DNA of 64,000 nt from Rossellomorea orangium (GCF_019334305.1 NZ_JAHWGH010000005.1:43587-107586), one strand, 5' to 3'. Positions 25,686 to 34,118 are shown, counted from the stretch's first letter. Made by a program: numbers and translations. The notes: a model not told the origin generated them from the sequence alone.

Positions 25686-26045
25686 AGATGTACCTCCCTA
25701 TAATTTTCCAAATAATATAAAGGTATTTACCCCCATATCTTTTTTATAAAACCAAAATTTTTGAACTTTTAGCAAGCTGATCCTCCCTGCTGCTTTATTC
25801 GTTTAGAGCGCTGCATTCTCTTTCTACTATTATACTGATTTTTTTAATAATTAAAGAAGAATAAGGGTGAATCACATCCATTTTCCTATAATTATATACC
25901 TTCACTTCATAATTTAAGGCAGTTCATTGAATCCATTCTACTAAAAAGTTTCTACCAAAAATTTCTTTTCTTCATTCAGGGGTTAAACAATACGTGATTG
26001 GGTAAATAGTAATAACAGCATGAAAATAGAAAGGAACATACTTTT
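25686..26045. other. Gene-free divergent intergenic region
   Basis: Between divergent gltP-like and the ArsC-like gene. It is AT-rich. A 25-codon frame (25775-25698, minus, TTG start behind GGGAGG) is the only candidate ORF and is weak. No clear promoter, operator or RNA structure was recognised. Confidence 0.6.
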
Positions 26046-26474
26046 ATGAATAAAACAGTCTATTTTCTTTCAAGTAGTCAACAGCGCAGCTTGATAGCTG
26101 AAGGGTGGGCCGAGAAGCTCAATGTGTCAGACTGGTCCTTTAAAAGTGCCGGATGGGTTGCTGAAAGCCGTGCTGAATTCAGCGTCTTAGCAATGAAAGA
26201 ATTATGTATTGATATTAGTTCTTTTCCTCTTTCACGCATTGAAATGAAAGAACTCGGTGACGCCTCGGTAATCGTTGCGATTCAGGATACAGAATATGAC
26301 GATAAGATCGAACTCCCATCTGAATTAGAAGACAGGGTCATTTATTGGAATTTACCTAACCCCCGAAAACGTTCGACAACCTTGATTGAAGAATGGGTCC
26401 ATTACCAGGAAATCTGTGATGAAATTGCCATACGAGTGAAAGATTTAGAGAATATCCTTCCACAATTACATTAA
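26046..26474 (+). CDS. LMW-phosphatase/ArsC-like protein lacking the catalytic cysteine
   Basis: A 142-residue protein that follows the arsenate reductase/low-molecular-weight phosphatase fold: YFLSSSQQRSLIAEGWAEK at residues 6-24 aligns with the P-loop of ArsC, then SAGWVAESRAEFSVLAMKELCIDIS and a C-terminal EEWVHYQEICDEIAIRVKDLE. Where ArsC has C-x5-R, this protein has serines, one residue fewer, and only the Arg (R14) is kept. The other redox cysteines of ArsC and the Asp-Pro general acid (here Asn-Pro) are also missing. It is therefore probably a non-catalytic phosphate- or anion-binding homologue. Single gene with a strong terminator. Confidence 0.75.
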   Translation: MNKTVYFLSSSQQRSLIAEGWAEKLNVSDWSFKSAGWVAESRAEFSVLAMKELCIDISSFPLSRIEMKELGDASVIVAIQDTEYDDKIELPSELEDRVIYWNLPNPRKRSTTLIEEWVHYQEICDEIAIRVKDLENILPQLH

Positions 26475-26476
26475 AT

Positions 26477-26520
26477 GGACTGATTACAACCAATATTTCC
26501 ATGTAATCAGTCCTTTTTTT
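26477..26520 (+). terminator. Terminator of the ArsC-like gene
   Basis: A 12-bp stem (26477-26488 with 26502-26513) followed by seven T. Confidence 0.9.
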
Positions 26521-27548
26521 TAGGTGAAATATTCAAGCTTTGCTTTCGGGAAATGCTTCTCCATATACGCGTATAGATGATCTTTGATTTCCTGCTCTTC
26601 ATCCTTTTGATAAATATACTTTCCTATTCCATATTTACCCCATTTATAGCGGCGTTCTTCTTCATTTAATTCAAGTTTCGTCATCGGATAATTCTTCTCG
26701 ATCACCCTCTTGGCAGGCTTTGTGAAGCGATGCTGGATAAATTCGAAGGTTAGATCCTTTTTGGCTTCTTCAGGCAAATGGGCTTCCAGATGTTCGAACA
26801 TTTCCTTATATCCCTCTTGCCACCCTTCATGGATATAGATCGGGGCCACGATAAATCCTAACGGATAGCCGGCTCTCGCAACCTTCCCTGCTGCTTCCAA
26901 TCGTTTATCCAAAGGCGAAGTTCCCGGTTCAAAATTCTTAATGACATAGTCTGCATTGATACTGAAACGGAACCTCGTCTTTCCGTTATGCTTCGCATCC
27001 AGCAGATGATCTACATGATGGAATTTGGTAACGAAGCGTAATTTTCCATACTCCGATTCACCAAAATGCTCAATCGCCCGTTTAAGTGTATGAGTCAAAT
27101 GGTCCACACCGACAATATCGGACGTACACGCAGCTTCGAAGCGCGTGAACTCAGGTGCCCTTTCCTCGATATACTTATCTGCCGCCTCAAATATTTCATC
27201 CACATTCACATAAGTACGGATATAAGGTTTGCTCCCCATCGTAGTCTGGAGATAGCAATAATGACAGTGACCCATGCATCCGGTCGCAAACGGGATGGCA
27301 TATTCCGCTGACGGCTTGGATGTATCAAACTTCAGGGTTTTCCGGACCCCCACAACCAATGTGGATTTTGCGATTCGATATTTTTGAAAATGATTTTCCC
27401 CAGGTAGATTTCGAACCTGATTATGGGACGTTGTATAACGGATTTCCACATCCATTTTTTCAAACTTTTCCTTTAATTGCTGCCCTAGTGGATAATCAAG
27501 TGCATTCGGTTCAAAATAGACCAATTGAGGCATGAACGGTTTCACCAT
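26520..27548 (-). CDS. splB: Spore photoproduct lyase SplB
   Basis: Radical SAM enzyme that reverts the 5-thyminyl-5,6-dihydrothymine spore photoproduct during germination. At 342 residues it matches B. subtilis SplB. The iron-sulfur motif C-x3-C-x2-C is CMGHCHYC at about residue 91, and the conserved catalytic Cys lies in FEAACTSDIVGVDH near 141. The C-terminal YKWGKYGIGKYIY is typical of the family. It follows splA by 12 bp, so the pair forms the spore operon splAB. Its presence indicates an endospore former. Confidence 0.95.
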   Translation of the reverse strand: MVKPFMPQLVYFEPNALDYPLGQQLKEKFEKMDVEIRYTTSHNQVRNLPGENHFQKYRIAKSTLVVGVRKTLKFDTSKPSAEYAIPFATGCMGHCHYCYLQTTMGSKPYIRTYVNVDEIFEAADKYIEERAPEFTRFEAACTSDIVGVDHLTHTLKRAIEHFGESEYGKLRFVTKFHHVDHLLDAKHNGKTRFRFSINADYVIKNFEPGTSPLDKRLEAAGKVARAGYPLGFIVAPIYIHEGWQEGYKEMFEHLEAHLPEEAKKDLTFEFIQHRFTKPAKRVIEKNYPMTKLELNEEERRYKWGKYGIGKYIYQKDEEQEIKDHLYAYMEKHFPKAKLEYFT

Positions 27549-27560
27549 ATTAATCCCCTC

Positions 27561-27806
27561 CTAAAGGTCTCCAAATGATTGTGTGTAAGCCTGTTCTGCT
27601 TCTGCTTCTGTACTGTAGACAGCAACTTCATGGGATAAAGGATAATAAGTCTCATATAGAAATAATGCCAGCCCATCCGGATTTTCCGGATCGTGTACAA
27701 CGGCGGCTTCCTGTACATTGGCCACACTTTGAGTATGCGGGTTTCTGTAAATTACATATACAACATCCCCGGCTTGATAGGGAGTATAGTGATTATTCAA
27801 TTCCAT
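27561..27806 (-). CDS. splA: SplA transcriptional regulator
   Basis: An 81-residue protein with the SplA stretches PYQAGDVVYVIYRNPH and FLYETYYPLSHEVAVYSTEAEAEQAY. SplA is a TRAP-like negative regulator of splB in B. subtilis. The ATG at 27806 is chosen for the family N-terminus and the AAGGTG/AGG upstream; a further seven codons are open. First gene of splAB, behind a sigma-G-type promoter. Confidence 0.88.
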   Translation of the reverse strand: MELNNHYTPYQAGDVVYVIYRNPHTQSVANVQEAAVVHDPENPDGLALFLYETYYPLSHEVAVYSTEAEAEQAYTQSFGDL

Positions 27807-27863
27807 TTTCCTCACCTTTTTCATCATGTCATTGTTATCATTTTCTGTTAAGAAGAGAAGAAA

Positions 27864-27893
27864 TATGATGGTAAAAGATGTTTAAATATTTTC
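27864..27893 (-). promoter_or_regulatory. Sigma-G-type promoter of splAB
   Basis: Minus-strand GAAAA (27893-27889), an 18-nt spacer, then CATCATA (27870-27864), matching the -10 consensus CATnnTA and four of five -35 positions. The forespore timing agrees with splAB in B. subtilis. Confidence 0.6.
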
Positions 27894-27898
27894 AGGAA

Positions 27899-27938
27899 GA
27901 AAAAAATGGCTCCCCATGCAAAATTCACAGGAGGAGCC
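27899..27938 (-). terminator. Terminator of the thiamine-precursor transporter operon
   Basis: Stem GGCTCC/GGAGCC (27938-27933 with 27913-27908), with a further partly paired loop, then seven T on the minus strand right after tatD. Confidence 0.75.
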
Positions 27939-27944
27939 TAGCTT

Positions 27945-28724
27945 CTATATTTTATAGAATTCCTTGGTATTTCTGAATAATTGTTTATATACAGTTGATT
28001 CTGATAACCCTTTTATTTCGGCGATTTTCTCAACTGAGCGGTGCATCAAACCGGGATGAGTCATTCTCTTAAGAAAGACTCCTTCAAATCGCCATGGTCC
28101 GTCCGTTTCCACCATTAACCCTTCTATGGGATATATTCTTACGAGTTCTTGAATTTCCTCTTCATACAGGACATCAGGTGTAATAGAAACCATATATCCA
28201 TTATCAATCATGCGTTCTGTCGTATCATTATCCCCTTTAAACCAATGAAAGTGCGCTTTTTCTATTGAATGTTTCTCCAATAGATCACAGATAATGGGAG
28301 CATGCTCATAGATTCCATGAAGAATGATGGGTTTATCAAGTTGCTTTGATTGAATGATGAAGCGTTCCAGTAATTCCACATAAGGCGCAAGAGGAAGTGA
28401 AGGATTTTCTTTTATTTTATAATAAGGCAATCCTACTTCCCCGATTGCCACAAGCTCTTGATGATGTTCCTCAATGAAATCCATGAGTAGTTGGATATCC
28501 TTCTCTCCAGGAAGATCTTGTTCGGGATGAAAGCCAGCTGCAGGTCTCACCCGTGCGTCCTCCCTTGCAATCAATATATTATGCTGTGATGATTGGAGAT
28601 GGAACGATACGGATATAATGGATTTCACAGCATACAACTCAAGCTCCCGAAGGATTTTTTCACGTTCCGCCAGGTTATATAAGTCTAGGTGGACGTGTGA
28701 ATCAATGAGTGAGGATTTAGACAT
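27945..28724 (-). CDS. TatD-family metal-dependent hydrolase
   Basis: A 259-residue TIM-barrel hydrolase of the TatD type: metal ligands DSHVHLD at the N-terminus, GEVGLPYY near residue 95, HGIYEH near 135, HWFKGD near 160 and VETDGPW near 205. The start at 28724 (AGGAG 10 nt upstream) overlaps the ATPase gene by 8 bp; a TTG six codons earlier exists. It is the last gene of a TPP-riboswitch operon, so a role in handling a thiamine-pathway intermediate, not DNA, is conceivable. That link is inference from context. Confidence 0.85.
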   Translation of the reverse strand: MSKSSLIDSHVHLDLYNLAEREKILRELELYAVKSIISVSFHLQSSQHNILIAREDARVRPAAGFHPEQDLPGEKDIQLLMDFIEEHHQELVAIGEVGLPYYKIKENPSLPLAPYVELLERFIIQSKQLDKPIILHGIYEHAPIICDLLEKHSIEKAHFHWFKGDNDTTERMIDNGYMVSITPDVLYEEEIQELVRIYPIEGLMVETDGPWRFEGVFLKRMTHPGLMHRSVEKIAEIKGLSESTVYKQLFRNTKEFYKI

Positions 28725-29454
28725 ACTGAGATAACTCCTCAAAGATATCCGTTTTCCATTTAAGGAACTCCTCCGTCAATAAGATCTCTTTGTCACGGGG
28801 ACGGGGAAAAGGCACCTTGAATTCCTTCTGTACCCTCGCAGGCCTTGTTGATAGGACAATGATACGGTCAGACAAGAAGAGGGCCTCATCAATATTATGG
28901 GTGACAAAAAGAACAGAACTTAAATCCTCTTCCCATATGGATAGAAGCCATTTCTGCATATCCAGTCGTGTAAATTCATCCAGCGCAGAAAAGGGCTCAT
29001 CCAGGCACAAGAAGGATTGAGGACTTACAAGCGCACGGATAAATGCCACCCGCTGTTTCATCCCTCCAGAAAGATCATCAGGATAGGCTTCCTCATATCC
29101 CTTTAAACCCGCCCGATGAATCATTCTGATTGCCATGTCCCTGTCTCTTTTCCCATGCAGCTCCTGACCAAGCATCACATTCTCAATGACAGTGCGCCAC
29201 GGCAGGAGGGAAGGACTTTGAGGCATATAGCTGATGGAGCCCCGCTGGCCACTTATGGACTGACCATCCAGCAGGATATCCCCTGTGTCAGGGGTGAATA
29301 AACCACCAATCACATGAAACAATGTACTCTTCCCACTTCCTGAAGGACCGAGTATTGAAACAAACTCACCTTCTCCGACCGTAATGGATAGATCATCAAG
29401 AATAAGCTCTCCATCAAAGGACTTGGACATATTTTCTATTGATAAGGTCGTCAT
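28717..29454 (-). CDS. thiZ: ABC transporter ATPase for thiamine precursor, ThiZ-like
   Basis: A 245-residue ATPase of the nitrate/sulfonate/taurine (SsuB/TauB) subfamily. Walker A GPSGSGKST near residue 35, the Q-loop YMPQSPSLLPW, signature LSGGMKQRVAFIRAL and Walker B FLCLDEPFSALD are all complete. One nucleotide separates it from the permease gene. With the permease and binding protein under a TPP riboswitch it is best read as ThiZ of the predicted hydroxymethylpyrimidine importer ThiXYZ. Confidence 0.82.
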   Translation of the reverse strand: MTTLSIENMSKSFDGELILDDLSITVGEGEFVSILGPSGSGKSTLFHVIGGLFTPDTGDILLDGQSISGQRGSISYMPQSPSLLPWRTVIENVMLGQELHGKRDRDMAIRMIHRAGLKGYEEAYPDDLSGGMKQRVAFIRALVSPQSFLCLDEPFSALDEFTRLDMQKWLLSIWEEDLSSVLFVTHNIDEALFLSDRIIVLSTRPARVQKEFKVPFPRPRDKEILLTEEFLKWKTDIFEELSQYV

Positions 29455-29455
29455 A

Positions 29456-30220
29456 TTACTTGTCCTCCTTTCGATTCCACTTCACCATGAATTTCTCCAG
29501 TAAAAGGATGATACCGAAAAACACCAGACTGAGGAGCATGATCATGAAGATCGCTACAAAAACCCGGTCGGTCCTGAATGAAGACGATGCGAGTGTCATA
29601 TAAACACCAATGCCTTTTTGGGCACCCAGCCATTCAGAGATGACCGCTCCCATTACACTGTAAGTAGCTGAGATTTTCAATCCCGAGAAGATGGACGGCA
29701 GTGCGTGTGGCCACTCCACTTTCCTGAAGATCTGCCCTTTTGATGCTCCCGACATTTTCATATATAGGATGTATTCTGCATTTGTCTGTCTGAATCCATC
29801 GAGTGCAGAGACCGCCACTGGAAAGAAGCAGATCAACGTAATGACGATGATTTTCGGCAATAGTCCAAACCCAAACCAAATGACAAGAAGTGGCGCAAGG
29901 ACGATAATGGGTATATTCTGGGACAGAATCATCAGTGGATAGATTGCTTCCTTTACCTTTGGAAGGAGATGGAGTCCGACCGCTGTCCCGATTCCAATCG
30001 AACAGCCAATCACAAACCCTGCAATCGTAAGAGTCGTCGTCGAAGCAAGATGTCCCTTGAACACAGGCCACGAAGCAATACCTTCTGCCCAAATGTCTGA
30101 AGGTGGAGGCATCAGCCAAGCAGGTACTTCGAATACTCTGATGGATACTTCCCAAATGATGAATAAAAGGATGAGGACCAAGAAGGGTCTCCATCCTTTT
30201 GAAATCCATGTTCTCATCAT
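29456..30220 (-). CDS. thiX: ABC transporter permease for thiamine precursor, ThiX-like
   Basis: A 254-residue permease with six membrane helices of the SsuC/TauC class (BPD_transp_1). The coupling loop is around KMSGASKGQIFRKVEWPHALPSIFSGLKIS at 165-195. It overlaps the thiamine-binding gene by 4 bp and is followed closely by the ATPase gene. The operon context (TPP riboswitch, NMT1-like binding protein) supports import of a pyrimidine precursor of thiamine. Confidence 0.82.
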   Translation of the reverse strand: MMRTWISKGWRPFLVLILLFIIWEVSIRVFEVPAWLMPPPSDIWAEGIASWPVFKGHLASTTTLTIAGFVIGCSIGIGTAVGLHLLPKVKEAIYPLMILSQNIPIIVLAPLLVIWFGFGLLPKIIVITLICFFPVAVSALDGFRQTNAEYILYMKMSGASKGQIFRKVEWPHALPSIFSGLKISATYSVMGAVISEWLGAQKGIGVYMTLASSSFRTDRVFVAIFMIMLLSLVFFGIILLLEKFMVKWNRKEDK

Positions 30221-30507
30221 CTAAACTTCTCCGTTAATTGATTCATTTCAATACCGTCGGGCTGATACAGTACTTTGATTTGTGAGATCACGTTTTTGCT
30301 ACCTATTTCAATCATCCGTTCATTCATTTGTTCAATCACCTTAAATAGGTCAGATAGATTTCCCTCCATCGTCGTTTCCAAGGGATGTACTTCATATCGG
30401 ACACCCGATTTTTCAATGATGGCAATTGCCTCATCAACATATGGAATGACGTCTTCCCCGTTATTTGTCTTCGGAATGATTTGTATGCTTACGAGTGAGT
30501 TCCCCAT
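30217..30507 (-). CDS. Thiamine-binding protein, MTH1187/YkoF family
   Basis: A 96-residue protein of the MTH1187/YqgV family (DUF77), related to the YkoF repeat. Typical stretches are VSIQIIPKT at the N-terminus, VDEAIAIIEKSGVRYEVHPLETTMEG, and VISQIKVLYQ near the end; the fold is a ferredoxin-like dimer that binds thiamine. ATG 30507 is preferred (GAGGTG 6 nt upstream) over a GTG three codons before. It lies in the middle of the transporter operon, cytoplasmic by lack of signal. Confidence 0.8.
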   Translation of the reverse strand: MGNSLVSIQIIPKTNNGEDVIPYVDEAIAIIEKSGVRYEVHPLETTMEGNLSDLFKVIEQMNERMIEIGSKNVISQIKVLYQPDGIEMNQLTEKFR

Positions 30508-30519
30508 TTTGTTCACCTC

Positions 30520-31509
30520 TTATTTCGGTAAGAATTCGTTCGTGAATGCTTTCTTGCTTTCCAGCTTCTTATCTAATAAATCATTATCATACATCCATGA
30601 TGCATAGTTTTCCCATACTTCAAGCTTCTGCTCTCCCCATCTTTCAGCGTCATCTTTGTACTTTGGTGCTAACCATTCCTGACTCTTCATGACTAGTTCT
30701 TTATCAAGATCAGGTGCTGCTTTCAGAAGAATGTCACCAGCTTCTTTCGGGTTATCGATGCTGTACTCGTACCCCTTGGAAGTAGCTGCCAGGAACGCTT
30801 TGACCGTATCAGGGTCTGATTCGATCATTTTTTCATTTGTGGTGAGGACCGGTGTGTAATAATCCAATTTATCCGAATAGTCCTTTACATACATCATGTT
30901 CAGATCCTCACCGCGAAGCTCTGCCTCGATACCCGTCCAACCATAGTAGATCCAGGCGAAATCAACATCCCGTTTTACGGCAGTAAAGAAATCGGTATCT
31001 CCCATGTTGATGAAATTCACTTTTTCCACATCGGCATTTTCCTGTTTCATGATCGAATCCATAACGGCTTTTTCAACAGGAGATCCCCATCCGCCATAGC
31101 TTTTCCCTTCGAAATCCTTAGGTTCTGTTATACCCTTGCTCTTAGGTGAAGCAAACCCTGAAGTATTATGCTGAATAACCGCAGCAATAGATACGAGCGG
31201 TACATCCTGGACTCGTGCTTGTGTGACACTTTCCTGGTATCCTACCCCGAATTGTGCCTTTCCTGAAGCAACGAGTTGGTCCGCACCCGCTTCTCCGGGT
31301 AAGATGATTTCAACATCGAGTCCCTGGTCTTTGAAGTAGCCTTTTTCTTTCGCTACATATAAACCGGTATGATTGGTGTTCGGTGTCCAGTCGAGTACGA
31401 CCGAAACCTTTTTAAGACTTTCTTTCTTCTCATCAGTTGTATCTTCCCCAGCGCTGCAGGCAGTTAATAGAAATACAGAACAGATGATGAACATCCATTT
31501 TTTCATCAT
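30520..31509 (-). CDS. thiY: NMT1/THI5-like substrate-binding lipoprotein, ThiY-like
   Basis: A 329-residue lipoprotein with signal peptide and lipobox LTAC (Cys near residue 19). The mature part is an NMT1/THI5-like binding protein: VSVVLDWTPNTNHTGLYVAKEKGYFKDQGLDVE is the classic start (positions about 35-67), then GADQLVASGKAQFGVGYQE. This family binds hydroxymethylpyrimidine-type thiamine precursors. First gene of the operon, behind a TPP riboswitch and terminator. AAGGAGG serves either of two adjacent ATGs. Confidence 0.85.
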   Translation of the reverse strand: MMKKWMFIICSVFLLTACSAGEDTTDEKKESLKKVSVVLDWTPNTNHTGLYVAKEKGYFKDQGLDVEIILPGEAGADQLVASGKAQFGVGYQESVTQARVQDVPLVSIAAVIQHNTSGFASPKSKGITEPKDFEGKSYGGWGSPVEKAVMDSIMKQENADVEKVNFINMGDTDFFTAVKRDVDFAWIYYGWTGIEAELRGEDLNMMYVKDYSDKLDYYTPVLTTNEKMIESDPDTVKAFLAATSKGYEYSIDNPKEAGDILLKAAPDLDKELVMKSQEWLAPKYKDDAERWGEQKLEVWENYASWMYDNDLLDKKLESKKAFTNEFLPK

Positions 31510-31582
31510 GTTTCCTCCTTACATCTTATACAATATCAACGTCTATTCAATTATTCTTCGCACATGAGGGTGAATGAATGTA

Positions 31583-31618
31583 AAATAAAAAAGCGCCCCG
31601 GGCTGTAGCCTAGGACGC
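31583..31618 (-). terminator. Riboswitch-controlled terminator
   Basis: A GC-rich stem of about 11 pairs (31618-31607 with 31604-31593, two G-U pairs and one mismatch) is followed by six T and ATTTT. It lies between the TPP aptamer and thiY, so it is the switchable terminator. Confidence 0.85.
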
Positions 31619-31653
31619 ATCGTTAAACATAATATGTATCGTTTAATAGAATG

Positions 31654-31740
31654 TTTCCTACGCTGGTATCAGCCAGTTCAGGTTCAAAGGGTCAGCATCT
31701 ACAGGATACAATCTCAACCGGCCATTCCGGTCCCCCTACA
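31654..31740 (-). ncRNA. TPP riboswitch (thi-box) aptamer
   Basis: The minus strand carries the thi-box core elements: GGTTGAGAT (variant of GGCTGAGA) near 31710, CCCTTTGAACCTGA near 31685-31672, and CTGGCTGATACCAGCG followed by AGGAA near 31668-31654. The 5' and 3' flanks (GGGG / CCT) close P1. Thiamine pyrophosphate should favour the terminator downstream and shut off the transporter operon. Confidence 0.95.
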
Positions 31741-31838
31741 CATTGAATATGAAATTAAACGTGATCTTCTTTCCTACTGTGCCATAGAACGGATCGTTAA
31801 TCAAGTATTTACTTTTCATTTTGATAAAATCCATATAT

Positions 31839-32720
31839 TTAAACCCGGTTCAGGATCTCATCAATCAGGGAAACACAGAAGAGGCCCTTTTCTGCATATC
31901 CCTTTTGGTCATATAAAAAGGCATATTGCAAAAGGAAGAGAATGATCACTATAGGCAGCATCCTTTTCTCCAAGTTGGTCAAATGTCTTTCAGCCCCATA
32001 TCCACCGACAAATAATTGTTTAGACCTGAAATAATTCTCCCTATCAACCTTTTCATTATCCTTCAGTAAACCTGCCAGAAAGTAAGCGATGTCTGTAATG
32101 CGTGGTGCCGTTCTGATCCTGGCAAAATCAATGATCCCACTGACATCATTCCCCTTCATCAATATATTCCCCCGATGATAATCACTATGGACAAGCTGAA
32201 CAGGCAACTGGTCATAGTACGATTCCCAACCTTCCATTCTTGATAGTAAGTCCTTCCCTCGCTTCCCAATCCTTGTAGTTTCAAGCTCACTCATCCATTC
32301 CTTCACATGACGTGCTATATCCCAAGCCCTTATTTCATATGTGCTGCGATATTCTTTCAGGAGGCGGTGAAGGATTGAAAGGTTTGCTCCTGCACTTCCA
32401 AAGGAAGTGAAAGAACATTTCGTTAATGGCGTTCCAACAAGTTCTTCATAGAGTGAATAGATTTGCTTTCCCTCTTTCACAAAGGGTCTCTGTGATGAAG
32501 TTAAGATTGGGGATTCAACATGGAGGCCATTATTCAGTAGATATGAGGACAAATGGTACTCTTCCAAGCAATTCTCAATAGATGAATCCTCTCTCTTCTT
32601 TAGATAATAGGTTCTCTTACCATCCATCACCCTCATGACATGGGGATGAAGGTGGAGCATCTTCACGCCAGTCGCATCCACATCCCACTGACGTAATATA
32701 TCCCAATGAGGTCCAATCAT
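31839..32720 (-). CDS. Phosphotransferase (APH/CotS-like kinase family)
   Basis: A 293-residue protein of the aminoglycoside phosphotransferase/choline kinase superfamily. The catalytic Brenner motif is HSDYHRGN near residue 195 and the metal loop is IDFAR (DFA where DFG-type kinases have DFG) near 213. The N-terminal lobe has YYLKK with the probable ATP lysine near residue 40. In Bacillaceae similar kinases (CotS, YutH, YsxE) associate with the spore coat, but substrate and location are unknown here. AAAGGA supports the start. It reads toward the TPP leader on the same strand. Confidence 0.78.
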   Translation of the reverse strand: MIGPHWDILRQWDVDATGVKMLHLHPHVMRVMDGKRTYYLKKREDSSIENCLEEYHLSSYLLNNGLHVESPILTSSQRPFVKEGKQIYSLYEELVGTPLTKCSFTSFGSAGANLSILHRLLKEYRSTYEIRAWDIARHVKEWMSELETTRIGKRGKDLLSRMEGWESYYDQLPVQLVHSDYHRGNILMKGNDVSGIIDFARIRTAPRITDIAYFLAGLLKDNEKVDRENYFRSKQLFVGGYGAERHLTNLEKRMLPIVIILFLLQYAFLYDQKGYAEKGLFCVSLIDEILNRV

Positions 32721-32807
32721 TTCTATTTCCTTTCAAAACGTAGTAATATACTTACTAGTATGACTTTGAAAGAATGTCTACATACCAAATGAAGAGAGGT
32801 TACATCT

Positions 32808-33710
32808 ATGCAACGAATACAAATGACTGAAGACTTATCGTTCTCCAGGATCATTCATGGTTTGTGGAGGCTTGCAGATTGGAATCAATCGAAGGAAGAT
32901 ACACTATCCCTTATTCAACATAATATTGAAAACGGAATCACAACCTTTGACCATGCCGACATTTATGGTTCATACACATGTGAAGCTTTATTCGGTGAAG
33001 CTCTAGCCCTTGACCCTTCCTTGCGGGAAAAGATGGAGATTGTGACGAAATGCGGTATCGTTCTGCCTTCGGATCATCGACCTGAACATAAAACACATCA
33101 TTACAACACTAGTAAGAAGCACATTCTCACATCCGTCGAGAATTCTCTTCAAAATTTAAAAACGGACTATATCGACTTATTATTAATTCACCGACCAGAT
33201 CCATTCATGAATGGTGAGGAAGTGGCCGAAGCCTTCACTCAGTTAAAGGAAGAGGGAAAAGTACGCCATTTCGGTGTTTCAAATTTCAAAGATCATCAAT
33301 GGAATATGCTTCAATCTTATTTACCGTTCCCATTGATTACAAACCAAATTGAACTATCTGCTTATCACTTAGAGAACTTTGAAGATGGCACTTTAAATCT
33401 ATGTCAGGAAAAACGAGTGGCACCGATGGCATGGTCGCCACTCGCAGGAGGGGCAATCTTTAAAGGTGAAGATGAGAAAGCTCTCCGACTTCAACACACA
33501 TTAAAGAACATCCAAGAGGAAACGGGTGCAAAGGGAATTGACGAAGTTTTATATGCATGGCTTCTCAATCATCCAGCTAATATTATGCCGATTGTCGGTT
33601 CAGGTAAGAAAGACAGGATTCAAAACGCAATCGATTCCCTTTCCATTACATTGAATCATGATCAGTGGTTTGAGATCCTTCAAACATCCATGGGGCATGA
33701 TGTGCCATAA
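32808..33710 (+). CDS. Aldo/keto reductase (YdhF-type)
   Basis: A 300-residue NADPH-dependent oxidoreductase with the AKR tetrad: Asp and Tyr in TTFDHADIYG near residue 50, Lys in VTKCGI near 83 and His in LLIHRPDP near 128. The cofactor end is PIVGSGKKDRIQNAI. It resembles E. coli YdhF and other group 11-type reductases. The substrate is unknown. Start behind GAGAGG; own terminator. Confidence 0.87.
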   Translation: MQRIQMTEDLSFSRIIHGLWRLADWNQSKEDTLSLIQHNIENGITTFDHADIYGSYTCEALFGEALALDPSLREKMEIVTKCGIVLPSDHRPEHKTHHYNTSKKHILTSVENSLQNLKTDYIDLLLIHRPDPFMNGEEVAEAFTQLKEEGKVRHFGVSNFKDHQWNMLQSYLPFPLITNQIELSAYHLENFEDGTLNLCQEKRVAPMAWSPLAGGAIFKGEDEKALRLQHTLKNIQEETGAKGIDEVLYAWLLNHPANIMPIVGSGKKDRIQNAIDSLSITLNHDQWFEILQTSMGHDVP

Positions 33711-33726
33711 TATCTTCACACATAAT

Positions 33727-33760
33727 AAAAGACGATCCTTTTTCTAAAGGGTCGTCTTTT
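33727..33760. terminator. Bidirectional terminator
   Basis: A 14-bp stem with one G-U pair (33727-33740 with 33747-33760) between convergent genes, flanked by A and T runs. Confidence 0.85.
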
Positions 33761-33946
33761 TTAACGCAGTATATCTCCACCAACATAGTACTCAAGATAA
33801 ACGTCCTGTAATTCATTCATCGACAGTTCATAAAGCTGCTTGTCGAAAGATTTATAGACGCCAATCCTCAATAATTGCTGTATATAGAAATCCTTTTTTA
33901 TTTCGGGTGTTTTTTTTATTTGTGATTTGGTTTCTTGATGTAGCAT
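33761..33946 (-). CDS. FbpA-like small basic protein
   Basis: A 61-residue protein with a Lys-rich N-terminus (TKSQIKKTPEIKKD) and the core LLRIGVYKSFDKQLYELSMNELQDVY, which resembles the Fur-regulated basic protein FbpA family of Bacillus. FbpA is thought to assist the small RNA FsrA in iron sparing. ATG 33946 is chosen because GGAGGG is 6 nt upstream; longer frames have no ribosome site. No convincing Fur box was found upstream. Confidence 0.65.
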   Translation of the reverse strand: MLHQETKSQIKKTPEIKKDFYIQQLLRIGVYKSFDKQLYELSMNELQDVYLEYYVGGDILR

Positions 33947-34118
33947 GTTCATCCCTCCAGTTGAGGATATACCCCATTTTCGGAGGGAATTAAACATCCT
34001 TATGATTATTTCATAAAATCACCATAGCTCTGTTCATGCTGAATTCAAATCCCCTGTAAAGACAGTCATTATTGGGGATGATGCAGCCGAAATACTCCAT
34101 GGCCTGGCACATGATTGA

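Noticed and set aside
25698..25775. A 25-codon peptide frame before the glutamate symporter
   Set aside because: It has a fair ribosome site but a TTG start, no membrane helix and no recognisable pattern; kept only as a note.
33990..34015. Fur box before the FbpA-like gene
   Set aside because: The best alignment to the Fur consensus has too many mismatches to support a site.
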